From positions 1 to 64,000 of the forward strand of contig JAFRHL010000037.1 in assembly GCA_017433295.1 (NCBI GenBank): a DNA stretch of 64,000 nucleotides, in the 5' to 3' direction. Numbering within the stretch: position 1 is the first letter of the stretch; the number at the start of each line of letters is the position of its first letter. The notes below the pieces were generated by a model. That model was not told where the DNA came from. It worked only from the letters and a program-made list of their open reading frames with translations, and did not search any database. This DNA is from Eubacterium sp. Its GTDB lineage: Bacteria > Bacillota > Clostridia > Lachnospirales > Lachnospiraceae. Below, one piece after another: positions 57,238-64,000 of the stretch. Position numbers and translations under genes: made by a program.

Positions 57238-60204
57238 ATGGAAAAATATATTTTTAGTCCGGAAGAACATTCACTGCTGGAAAGCATGCCTCAGCCCTTT
57301 GCTGTTTACCAGTTCCTTAACGAACAGGTGGTTACCCTTGTTCTCTCGGATGGTTTTCTGGAGCTGTTCAGATATGAAGACCGCGCCAAAGCATATTATG
57401 ATATGGACCATGATATGTACAAATATGACCACCCGGATGATGTGGGCAGAATTATAGAGTCCGCGCTGCGATTTGCCAGAGAAGAGAGCGGTTATGATGT
57501 GATTTATCGCACAAAAAACAGATCCGGTTCCGGTTTCAGGGTCATCCATGCCACAGGGAAACATGTTTACAAAAGCTCCGGCGTCCGTCTTGCTTATATC
57601 TGGTATATCGATGAGGGCGTTTATACAGAAGATACGGATTCCCGGAGAAGTAATTTCAGCCGGTCCCTTTATGATGCCCTTCATGAGGAGAGCCTGATAA
57701 AGGCCAGCCGCTATGACTTTCTGACCGGCCTTCCCAGTATGACCAGTTTTTTTGAACTGGCTGAAGCCGGGAAGAAATCTATCCGGGAAGAGGGAGATTG
57801 GGCAGTTTTTCTCTTCATTGATCTGAGTGGTATGAAGTTTTTTAACCATAAGCACGGTTTCGCTGAGGGAGACAGGTATCTGCAATCCTTTGCGGATCTT
57901 CTCAGGAATCTGTTTGGAAATGATAACTGCTGCCGTCTGGGGCAGGATCATTTTGGAATATATACAGCGGAAGAGGGACTTGAGGACAGGCTTCGGATAC
58001 TGTTTGATGAGAACGGGAAATTAAATGGCGGGAATTCTCTTCCCATCCGTGTGGGTATTTACCAGACCCGAATGAAGGATGTCCCGGTCAGCTCCGCCTG
58101 TGACAGGGCAAAGCTGGCCTGTGATGCCATCAGGGGAGTTTACGAATCACATTATAATTATTTCAGCCAGGAGCTGCGGGATGACATGGTCGCCCAGCAG
58201 TACATCCTTGAGAATTTTGACAGGGCCATCGAAAACAGGTGGATCCAGGTTTACTACCAGCCCATCATAAGAGCAGTAAACGGAAGAGTCTGCGACGAGG
58301 AAGCGCTGGCAAGGTGGATCGATCCTGAGAAGGGTTTGCTGTCCCCTGCTGAGTTTATCCCTTATCTGGAGGAAGCAGACCTTATTTACAAGCTGGATCT
58401 TTGTGTTTTGGACCAGGTTCTTGAGAAACTGAAGTTTCAGATGGAAGCGGGCCTTGATATTGTTCCCCACTCTGTCAATTTGTCCCGGTCTGATTTTTAT
58501 GCCTGCGATATCGTGGAGGAGATCCGCAGGCGGGTGGATGATGCGGGAATAAAACGTGAAATGATCACCATCGAGATCACTGAGAGCACCCTGGGCAGAG
58601 ACTTTGAGTTTATGAAAGAAAAGATTGAGTGTTTCCAGGAGCTGGGCTTTCCGGTATGGATGGATGATTTCGGAAGCGGGTATTCCTCACTTGACGTGCT
58701 GCAGAGCATCAAGTTCAATCTGCTCAAGTTTGACATGAGCTTCCTGCAGAGGCTTGACGAGGGGGACAGTGGTAAGATCATCCTGACAGAGCTTATGAAG
58801 ATGGCCACATCCTTAGGAGTGGATACCATCTGCGAGGGCGTGGAAACGGAAGAACAGGTTATCTTCCTTCAGGAGATCGGATGCTCCAAGCTCCAGGGCT
58901 TCTATTACTGCAGGGCAATTCCTCTCGAGCAGATAATGGACCGCTACAAAAAAGGTATACAGATCGGTTATGAAAACCCGGAGGAAGCAAATTATTATGA
59001 GCTGATGGGACGTATCAATCTTTATGATTATTCCGTGATCGCCAGTGAAGGTGATTATGCTTTCCACAACTATTTCAATACCCTGCCCATGGGCATTATA
59101 GAGGTGAAGGACGATAAGACAAGGTTTGTCAGGAATAATCAGTCTTACCGGGATTTCTTCAAAAGGTATTTCCATCTTGATCTTTCCCATGAGGGGTCAG
59201 ACTTTGCAAAATTCAGTGACGCATTTATGAAAACCGTCGCTAAAACCTGCTGTGAACAGGGCCTCAGGGCCTTCTATGATGAAAAGATGCCGGACGGTTC
59301 CATAATCCATTCCTTTGCAAGGCGGATCGGTATCAATCCGGTCAATGGCAATATCGCAGTTGCCATTGCGGTCCTTTCCATCACAGAGGCCGACGAGGGT
59401 AAGACATATGCGGATATCGCCAGGGCTCTGGCTTCTGATTATTATAATATATATTATATTGATCTGGAAACAGAGCATTTTATCGAATACAGCTCCCTGG
59501 TGGGAGGAGAGGAACTGGCGGAAGAAAGGCATGGAGATAACTTCTTTGAATCAGCCAGAAGAGATACATTTACCCGGATCTATGAAGAGGACAGAGCCCC
59601 CTTCCTGGCGGTATTCACCAAAGAAAACGTCATCCGGGAACTTGACGAACAGGGAGTTTTCACCACCACCTACCGCCTGATCGATACCGGCTCCCCCATG
59701 TATGTCAATATGAAGATCACCCGGATGAGAAGGGGCAGCAACAGCATTATCATGGGTATCAGCATTGTGGATTCCCAGATGAGGCAGCAGGAGCTCCTGG
59801 AAGAAGCCCGGAAGGAGCGGGATACCCTTGCCAGGATCATGGCCCTCAATGAAGACTACCTGAGTCTGTATACCATTAATCCGGATACGGGACGCTATGT
59901 GGAGTTTACCGCGTCAGACGAGTACGAGAGCCTGGGATTCGCCAAGACAGGAGATGACTTCTTCGGACAGAGTATAGAAGACGGGAAGAAAGTGGTTTAC
60001 CCTGACGACCTGCCTGAATACCTGGACCGTTTTTCCAAGGAAAAGATCCTGGATGATATCCGGAATAAGGGTGCCTTTAAGCTTCAATACCGACTTGTCA
60101 TTAACGGGAAGACAAGGCCCGTCAGCCTCAGGATCGCTCCCTTCAGGGAAGGCGATGAAGAGAAATTATTCGCCGGCGTGAGAGCCTGGCGAGTCAGGAA
60201 ATAG
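57238..60204 (+). CDS. EAL phosphodiesterase with degenerate GGDEF and PAS-like C-terminus
   Basis: A 988-residue soluble protein. It has an N-terminal PAS-like region (about 1-140), a GGDEF domain whose signature reads GQDHF, so it is probably inactive as a cyclase, and an EAL domain with QPIIRAVNGRVCDEEALARW, NLSRSDF, IEITES and DDFGSGYSSLDVL, all catalytic parts present. After KKGIQIGYENPEE come two to three PAS-like repeats (NYFNTLPMGIIEV, then two related segments to the end). It is a paralogue of 45303-48236 from GGDEF to the first C-terminal repeat but lacks the membrane sensor. Confidence 0.9.
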   Translation: MEKYIFSPEEHSLLESMPQPFAVYQFLNEQVVTLVLSDGFLELFRYEDRAKAYYDMDHDMYKYDHPDDVGRIIESALRFAREESGYDVIYRTKNRSGSGFRVIHATGKHVYKSSGVRLAYIWYIDEGVYTEDTDSRRSNFSRSLYDALHEESLIKASRYDFLTGLPSMTSFFELAEAGKKSIREEGDWAVFLFIDLSGMKFFNHKHGFAEGDRYLQSFADLLRNLFGNDNCCRLGQDHFGIYTAEEGLEDRLRILFDENGKLNGGNSLPIRVGIYQTRMKDVPVSSACDRAKLACDAIRGVYESHYNYFSQELRDDMVAQQYILENFDRAIENRWIQVYYQPIIRAVNGRVCDEEALARWIDPEKGLLSPAEFIPYLEEADLIYKLDLCVLDQVLEKLKFQMEAGLDIVPHSVNLSRSDFYACDIVEEIRRRVDDAGIKREMITIEITESTLGRDFEFMKEKIECFQELGFPVWMDDFGSGYSSLDVLQSIKFNLLKFDMSFLQRLDEGDSGKIILTELMKMATSLGVDTICEGVETEEQVIFLQEIGCSKLQGFYYCRAIPLEQIMDRYKKGIQIGYENPEEANYYELMGRINLYDYSVIASEGDYAFHNYFNTLPMGIIEVKDDKTRFVRNNQSYRDFFKRYFHLDLSHEGSDFAKFSDAFMKTVAKTCCEQGLRAFYDEKMPDGSIIHSFARRIGINPVNGNIAVAIAVLSITEADEGKTYADIARALASDYYNIYYIDLETEHFIEYSSLVGGEELAEERHGDNFFESARRDTFTRIYEEDRAPFLAVFTKENVIRELDEQGVFTTTYRLIDTGSPMYVNMKITRMRRGSNSIIMGISIVDSQMRQQELLEEARKERDTLARIMALNEDYLSLYTINPDTGRYVEFTASDEYESLGFAKTGDDFFGQSIEDGKKVVYPDDLPEYLDRFSKEKILDDIRNKGAFKLQYRLVINGKTRPVSLRIAPFREGDEEKLFAGVRAWRVRK

Positions 60205-60214
60205 AAGAAGACAA

Positions 60215-60241
60215 GGAGACAGGGGACGGTTCTCTGTCTCC
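60215..60241 (-). repeat. 27-bp palindromic repeat, copy 7
   Basis: Reverse orientation, 10 bases after the EAL gene stop. It is followed by TCTTTTT, so it may also act as a terminator for that gene. Confidence 0.9.
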
Positions 60242-60250
60242 TCTTTTTAT

Positions 60251-60286
60251 CAGATGCGCCGGCGGCATTTTGCCCCGGCGCATCTG
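60251..60286. repeat. Long perfect hairpin between repeat copies 7 and 8
   Basis: CAGATGCGCCGG pairs over 12 bp with CCGGCGCATCTG, and the loop itself pairs GGCA with TGCC. There is no T-tract after it. It lies centrally between the two inverted 27-bp copies. Confidence 0.8.
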
Positions 60287-60312
60287 CTGTGTTTGGGTCA
60301 GCGCCGGGAGGA

Positions 60313-60339
60313 GGAGACAGAGAACCGTCCCCTGTCTCC
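60313..60339 (+). repeat. 27-bp palindromic repeat, copy 8
   Basis: Perfect forward copy, mirror image of copy 7 around the central hairpin. Confidence 0.9.
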
Positions 60340-60594
60340 TTCTCCTTCTGCAAAATTTTCTACCCCCTTTCAAAAAATTTTCTTCTAATATCCCCAAAAG
60401 AAAAAAATTATACTTTAGTCAATAAATCCGATAGCAAGGGTTCTGCGTTATTATTGCAGATTAAAGGATTTATTACCAATAGGAACAGGCACCTGGCTGC
60501 GCACAGGAAGAGGGCCGGTCATGCCGGCCGCGCAGCTGGTGCTGATCTCCTTTCGGGTACATGATTAAATAAAGAGAGAGAAGGAGGGTTATCA

Positions 60595-62106
60595 GTGGCA
60601 GAAGATCTGATTCTTGAACTGAAAGGAATAACGAAAATCTTTCCTGGCGTAAAAGCCCTGAATAATGTTCAGTTCCAGCTTCGCCGCGGCGAGGTACATG
60701 CGCTGATGGGAGAAAACGGTGCGGGAAAGTCTACGTTTATCAAGACCATTACCGGTGTCCATCAGCCGGAAGAAGGACATATTTACTTTAACGGCCAGGA
60801 AGTGAGCTTTAAGGGGACAAAGGATGCCCAGGAGCTTGGTATAGCGGCAGTATATCAGCATCCCACATCTTATCCGGAGCTTACGGTAACAGAGAACATT
60901 TTTATCGGACATGAGATCATTAAAAACGGTATGATCCAGTGGAATGAGATGAATAAGGAAGCAAAGAAGCTTCTGGACCGTCTCCATGCCAACTTTAATG
61001 TGACGGATGAGGTCGGTGCCCTGACCATTGCCCAGCAGCAGATGGTGGAGATCGCCAAGGCTCTTTCCACCAATGCAAAGGTCATCCTTCTGGACGAGCC
61101 CACGGCAGCTCTTACGGCCAACGAGTCCCAGGATCTTTATCGGATCGTAGATGAGCTTCATGCGGAGGGCGTATCCATTATCTTTATTTCTCACCGTATG
61201 GAGGATATGTACCGCCTGGCCCAGAGGATCACGGTGTTCCGCGATTCCCAGTATATCGGAACCTACAATGTTGATGAGATCACGGAGCCTGAACTTATCA
61301 AATATATGGTAGGCCGTGAGATCACGGATATGTATCCAAAGCCTGAGGTTGAGATCGGGAAAGAACTGTTTAAGGTAGAAGGACTTACAAAAACCGGATA
61401 CTTTAAAGATGTAAGCTTTACTGTACATGCCGGTGAGATCGTAGGACTGACCGGCCTGGTGGGTGCCGGAAGAACCGAGACCATGCAGGCCATTACCGGT
61501 ATCAACAGAGCAGATTCAGGCAAGATTATCCTAGACGGCAAAGAGCTTAATATCAGAAGACCCAAGGATGCCATGAAGGCAGGTATCATCATGCTTCCCG
61601 AGGACAGGCAGAAGCAGGGCCTGATCATGAACTGGGGCCTGGGAGTTAACGTAGTTCTTCCCATTCAGGACGAACTGGCAAATAAAGGTTTTATTAATCA
61701 TAAAAAAGAACGGGAGATGTCCAAGCAGTATCTTGAAGATGTGGATACCAAGGCGGTAACCATCTTCGATCCGGCCAGCTCCTTATCCGGCGGTAACCAG
61801 CAGAAGGTGGTGGTGGCCAAGGCCCTTGTTCAGAAGAATATGAGACTGGTCATCATGGACGAGCCCACAAAGGGTGTGGATGTCGGCGCCAAGGCTGAGA
61901 TCTATGCCATCATGGGAGACCTGGCAAAACAGGGTTACGGCATTATCCTGGTATCCTCCGAGATGGCTGAGGTGCTGGGTATGAGCGACAGGATCTATGT
62001 CATGTGCAAAGGACGTGTGACAGGCTGTCTTGATGTGGCGGATGCCACCCAGGAGAAGATCCTGGAGCTTGCCATGGAGAAATCTGACAAGGAGGTGGAA
62101 GCATGA
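60595..62106 (+). CDS. Sugar ABC transporter ATP-binding protein (RbsA/MglA class)
   Basis: A 503-residue double ATPase starting at GTG after GAAGGAGGG. The first domain has Walker A GENGAGKSTFIKT and Walker B VILLDEPTAAL. The second has the degenerate Walker A GLVGAGRTETM usual for this class, signature LSGGNQQKVVVAKAL and VIMDEPTKGVDVGAK. It energises uptake of a pentose, AI-2 or a similar small sugar. The substrate-binding protein is not in view and may follow the window. Confidence 0.95.
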   Translation: MAEDLILELKGITKIFPGVKALNNVQFQLRRGEVHALMGENGAGKSTFIKTITGVHQPEEGHIYFNGQEVSFKGTKDAQELGIAAVYQHPTSYPELTVTENIFIGHEIIKNGMIQWNEMNKEAKKLLDRLHANFNVTDEVGALTIAQQQMVEIAKALSTNAKVILLDEPTAALTANESQDLYRIVDELHAEGVSIIFISHRMEDMYRLAQRITVFRDSQYIGTYNVDEITEPELIKYMVGREITDMYPKPEVEIGKELFKVEGLTKTGYFKDVSFTVHAGEIVGLTGLVGAGRTETMQAITGINRADSGKIILDGKELNIRRPKDAMKAGIIMLPEDRQKQGLIMNWGLGVNVVLPIQDELANKGFINHKKEREMSKQYLEDVDTKAVTIFDPASSLSGGNQQKVVVAKALVQKNMRLVIMDEPTKGVDVGAKAEIYAIMGDLAKQGYGIILVSSEMAEVLGMSDRIYVMCKGRVTGCLDVADATQEKILELAMEKSDKEVEA

Positions 62107-63086
62107 AAAAGAATAAATCCCTGATCAAACAGATAACGGGATCACGTGAGGCCAGTCTGGTAATCGTACTGGTGGTGCTGCTGGCAGTGATCTCCATCAT
62201 GAGTCCCTCCTTCTTATCCCCCACAAATATTTCACAGATTTTCAGAAATAACGCATTAACCATGCTGATGGCTCTGGGTATGCTCTGCGTCATGCTTACG
62301 GCAGGCATCGACATTTCCATCACATCTACACTGGCTTTTTCAGGTATGATCATCGGACTTTTACAGAAGTACGATGTAATACATAATACGTTTCTCCTCT
62401 TCATAATTGGTACCCTGATCGGTGCGGTCTGCGGTCTGATCAACGGTCTGATCATCTCGAAAGGGAAGGTTGCGCCGATCATCTGTACCATGGGTGCCAT
62501 GTACATATGGAGAGGAATGGCCTATGTAATTTCAAATAACGCGTGGGCCTCGGGAGCCGACGTTTCCGGCTTCTCGGATTTCGGTAAGGATGGTGCTCCG
62601 GGACCTTATATTATCCTGATCATCGCCTACATTCTGTTCTTTGTAATGATGAAATGGACAAAATTCGGACGGAAGATCTACGCGGTCGGTTCGAATACAG
62701 AAGCGGCGGAAATCTCCGGTATCAATGTGGGACGGACCATCATATCCGTTTACATGATCATGGGAATCCTGGCCGGTCTGGCCGGTGTCCTCTCAGTTGC
62801 CATCTATGCCTCAGCCCAGCCTGATATGCAGTATGGCATGGAAATGGATGTAATCGCTGCCTGCGTAATCGGCGGTGTCAGCATGAGCGGCGGCCGGGGC
62901 ACAGTATTGGGAACCTTCCTGGGTGCCCTGATCATGGCCATCATCGCCAAGGCACTTCCTCTGGTAGGAATCAACGCACTTGCCCAGAACCTGGTAAAGG
63001 GAGTGATCATCCTTGCGGTCGTAGTACTTAATGTTATCACACAGAGAATGATGGATAAACAGGCTCTGTCAAGGAGGGAGATGTAA
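62103..63086 (+). CDS. Sugar ABC transporter permease (RbsC class), first
   Basis: A 327-residue permease with eight to ten helices; it carries LTAGIDISITSTLAFSGM, NGLIISKGKVAPIICTMG, AVGSNTEAAEISGINV and GGVSMSGGRGTVLGTF. ATGA overlap with the ATPase gene. Confidence 0.94.
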   Translation: MKKNKSLIKQITGSREASLVIVLVVLLAVISIMSPSFLSPTNISQIFRNNALTMLMALGMLCVMLTAGIDISITSTLAFSGMIIGLLQKYDVIHNTFLLFIIGTLIGAVCGLINGLIISKGKVAPIICTMGAMYIWRGMAYVISNNAWASGADVSGFSDFGKDGAPGPYIILIIAYILFFVMMKWTKFGRKIYAVGSNTEAAEISGINVGRTIISVYMIMGILAGLAGVLSVAIYASAQPDMQYGMEMDVIAACVIGGVSMSGGRGTVLGTFLGALIMAIIAKALPLVGINALAQNLVKGVIILAVVVLNVITQRMMDKQALSRREM

Positions 63087-63088
63087 GT

Positions 63089-64000
63089 ATGGCTGGTAAA
63101 TCTGGTAGAACAATATCTGCCACTCCCCAGGGTGGCATGAAAGAAAAAATCTTCAGCTGGGAAGGCGCAATGGTCCTCCTGCTGATCGTGGTAAATATTT
63201 TCGGCATGATCCTGTCTCCCAACTATAATCTGACAAATATTTTAAGAGAAAGTCCCAGATATCTGGCAGAGATCTTCATGCTTTTCGGAATGGCCTTTAT
63301 CCTGGTGCTGGGTGACATTGATATCTCCGTAGGTTCCATTGTCTGCCTGGCAACCACCGTAGGGTGTATGGTCAGCAATGCCGGCTCACCGCTTATCGTA
63401 GTGGTTCTGGCCTGCCTGGGGACAGGACTTGTCTGCGGTATGTTGAACGGTTTTATCGCCACACAGTTTACAGAGCTGCCCACCATGATCATTACCCTGG
63501 GTACCCAGATCATTTTCCGGGGCATCGCCGAGGTGGCTCTGGGCAGCGGAGGCTCCGCTTCCATGGAAAATATCCAGGGTGTAGCCCCCTTAAGGACGAT
63601 GGTGGGACCGGTTCCCCTGTCCTTCTTCATCGTAATAATCTGTGCGGTCATCTTTATCACGGTGCTCAACAGGACAACCTTCGGCCGCAAGCTTTATGCC
63701 ATCGGTTCCAACAGCACCACCGCCTATTATACAGGTATTGAAGTACAGAAGATTCGCTTTTTCAGCTTTTCACTGATCGGTTTCCTGGCAGGACTTTGCG
63801 GCCTCTTCCTCCTGGCCTCCACCTATGGAGCCAATACCACCACAGGTAATGGTTTTGAGATGGAAGTAATCGCCATGTGCGTATTCGGCGGCATTGCCAC
63901 CACAGGAGGTAAAGGAAACATCATCGGCGGCTTCATCGCAGCCTTCATCATTGTCTGCCTGAGGATCGCCTTTGGCCAGATCAACATGAATACACAGCTG
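63089..64000 (+). CDS. Sugar ABC transporter permease (RbsC class), second, cut by window end
   Basis: 304 codons from ATG 63089 with GGAGGG upstream, open to the window end. Same family as the preceding gene but distinct (LGDIDISVGSIVCLATTVG, NGFIATQFTELPTMIITLGT, AIGSNSTTAYYTGIEV). Two different RbsC-class permeases behind one ATPase are characteristic of AI-2 (LsrC/LsrD) and rhamnose (RhaP/RhaQ) importers rather than ribose importers. Only a few C-terminal residues are likely missing. Confidence 0.93.
   Translation, partial: MAGKSGRTISATPQGGMKEKIFSWEGAMVLLLIVVNIFGMILSPNYNLTNILRESPRYLAEIFMLFGMAFILVLGDIDISVGSIVCLATTVGCMVSNAGSPLIVVVLACLGTGLVCGMLNGFIATQFTELPTMIITLGTQIIFRGIAEVALGSGGSASMENIQGVAPLRTMVGPVPLSFFIVIICAVIFITVLNRTTFGRKLYAIGSNSTTAYYTGIEVQKIRFFSFSLIGFLAGLCGLFLLASTYGANTTTGNGFEMEVIAMCVFGGIATTGGKGNIIGGFIAAFIIVCLRIAFGQINMNTQL

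Larger units (their letters stand above)
60205..60594. other. 390-base gap rich in hairpins
   Basis: It contains repeat copies 7 and 8 in opposite orientation around a third, unrelated long hairpin (60251-60286), then an AT-rich segment (about 60355-60480) that probably holds the importer promoter. A GC-rich palindromic leader at about 60490-60545 follows (GGCCGG/CCGGCC inner stem, CTGCGC/GCGCAG outer stem). I recognise no known riboswitch class. Confidence 0.6.

Noticed and set aside
60251-60286. Intrinsic terminator
   Set aside because: The stem is strong but no T-tract follows on either strand; reported as a hairpin only.
1-64000. CRISPR arrays, tRNA or rRNA genes, prophage or IS elements
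   Set aside because: No spaced direct-repeat array, cloverleaf-like sequence or transposase/integrase gene was seen; the dispersed palindromes are not an array.

Overview
The window looks like chromosome of an anaerobic, roughly 50% GC Bacillota, most likely a Lachnospiraceae-type gut clostridium. The reasons are strong AGGAGG ribosome-binding sites, the anaerobic (cobalt-early) B12 pathway, double-cubane/2-hydroxyacyl-CoA-dehydratase-type proteins with an activase, several cyclic-di-GMP proteins, carbohydrate ABC importers, and a dispersed 27-bp palindromic repeat. I see no rRNA, tRNA, CRISPR array, prophage or transposase. Function calls come from reading motifs and family resemblance; nothing was searched against a database.

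Layout. 1-2944: nitrosative/redox stress unit, with hcp (cut by the window edge) and an Fe-S partner divergent from a Crp/Fnr regulator; the gap holds an Fnr-shaped palindrome. 2963-11124: a redox locus. One strand carries a double-cubane-type protein, its ATP-dependent activase, a CcdA/TauE-like membrane protein and an OmpR-type two-component pair. The other strand carries a paralogue that has lost every aligned cluster cysteine, a NapH-like membrane ferredoxin and an exported four-cysteine protein. I consider this the best candidate for an undescribed system. 11221-24987: mixed housekeeping and decayed genes: RidA, a nicotinamidase-like hydrolase, a broken diguanylate cyclase, an ACT-domain remnant, a flavin-binding protein, a beheaded EAL domain, a secreted BIG2-HAD phosphatase, Nudix, a sensor-GGDEF protein, a YgjP-like metallopeptidase, a deoxyinosine glycosylase-MutY fusion, an amidase, an MBL hydrolase, a eukaryotic-type HisA and an HPr variant.

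25067-45350: a tetrapyrrole/cobalamin block. LysR and cbiG read leftwards. Reading rightwards are hemL, cobM(cbiF), hemA, cobJ(cbiH), a HemC-CobA-HemD triple fusion, cobS, cobT, cbiC, cbiD, a CbiE-CbiT fusion, cbiK, cbiL, cbiJ, cbiA, cbiB and threonine-phosphate decarboxylase. Together they lead from glutamyl-tRNA to the lower-ligand stage, except that hemB, cobyric acid synthase, cobU and the corrinoid adenosyltransferase are not in the window. The cobS-cobT gap contains nested long inverted repeats.

45303-60204: an EAL phosphodiesterase with a dead GGDEF domain next to a lone peptide-type substrate-binding lipoprotein; an alpha-glucan importer operon (binding protein, two permeases, LacI regulator, MalQ) with two LacI-type operators around its promoter; an aromatic-acid-exporter-like protein; and a second, paralogous EAL protein. 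60595-64000: a ribose/AI-2/rhamnose-type ABC importer (ATPase and two permeases, the second cut by the window end).

Eight copies of the 27-bp palindrome and three of a second small palindrome lie only between genes or at broken gene ends. Several mark truncated genes.
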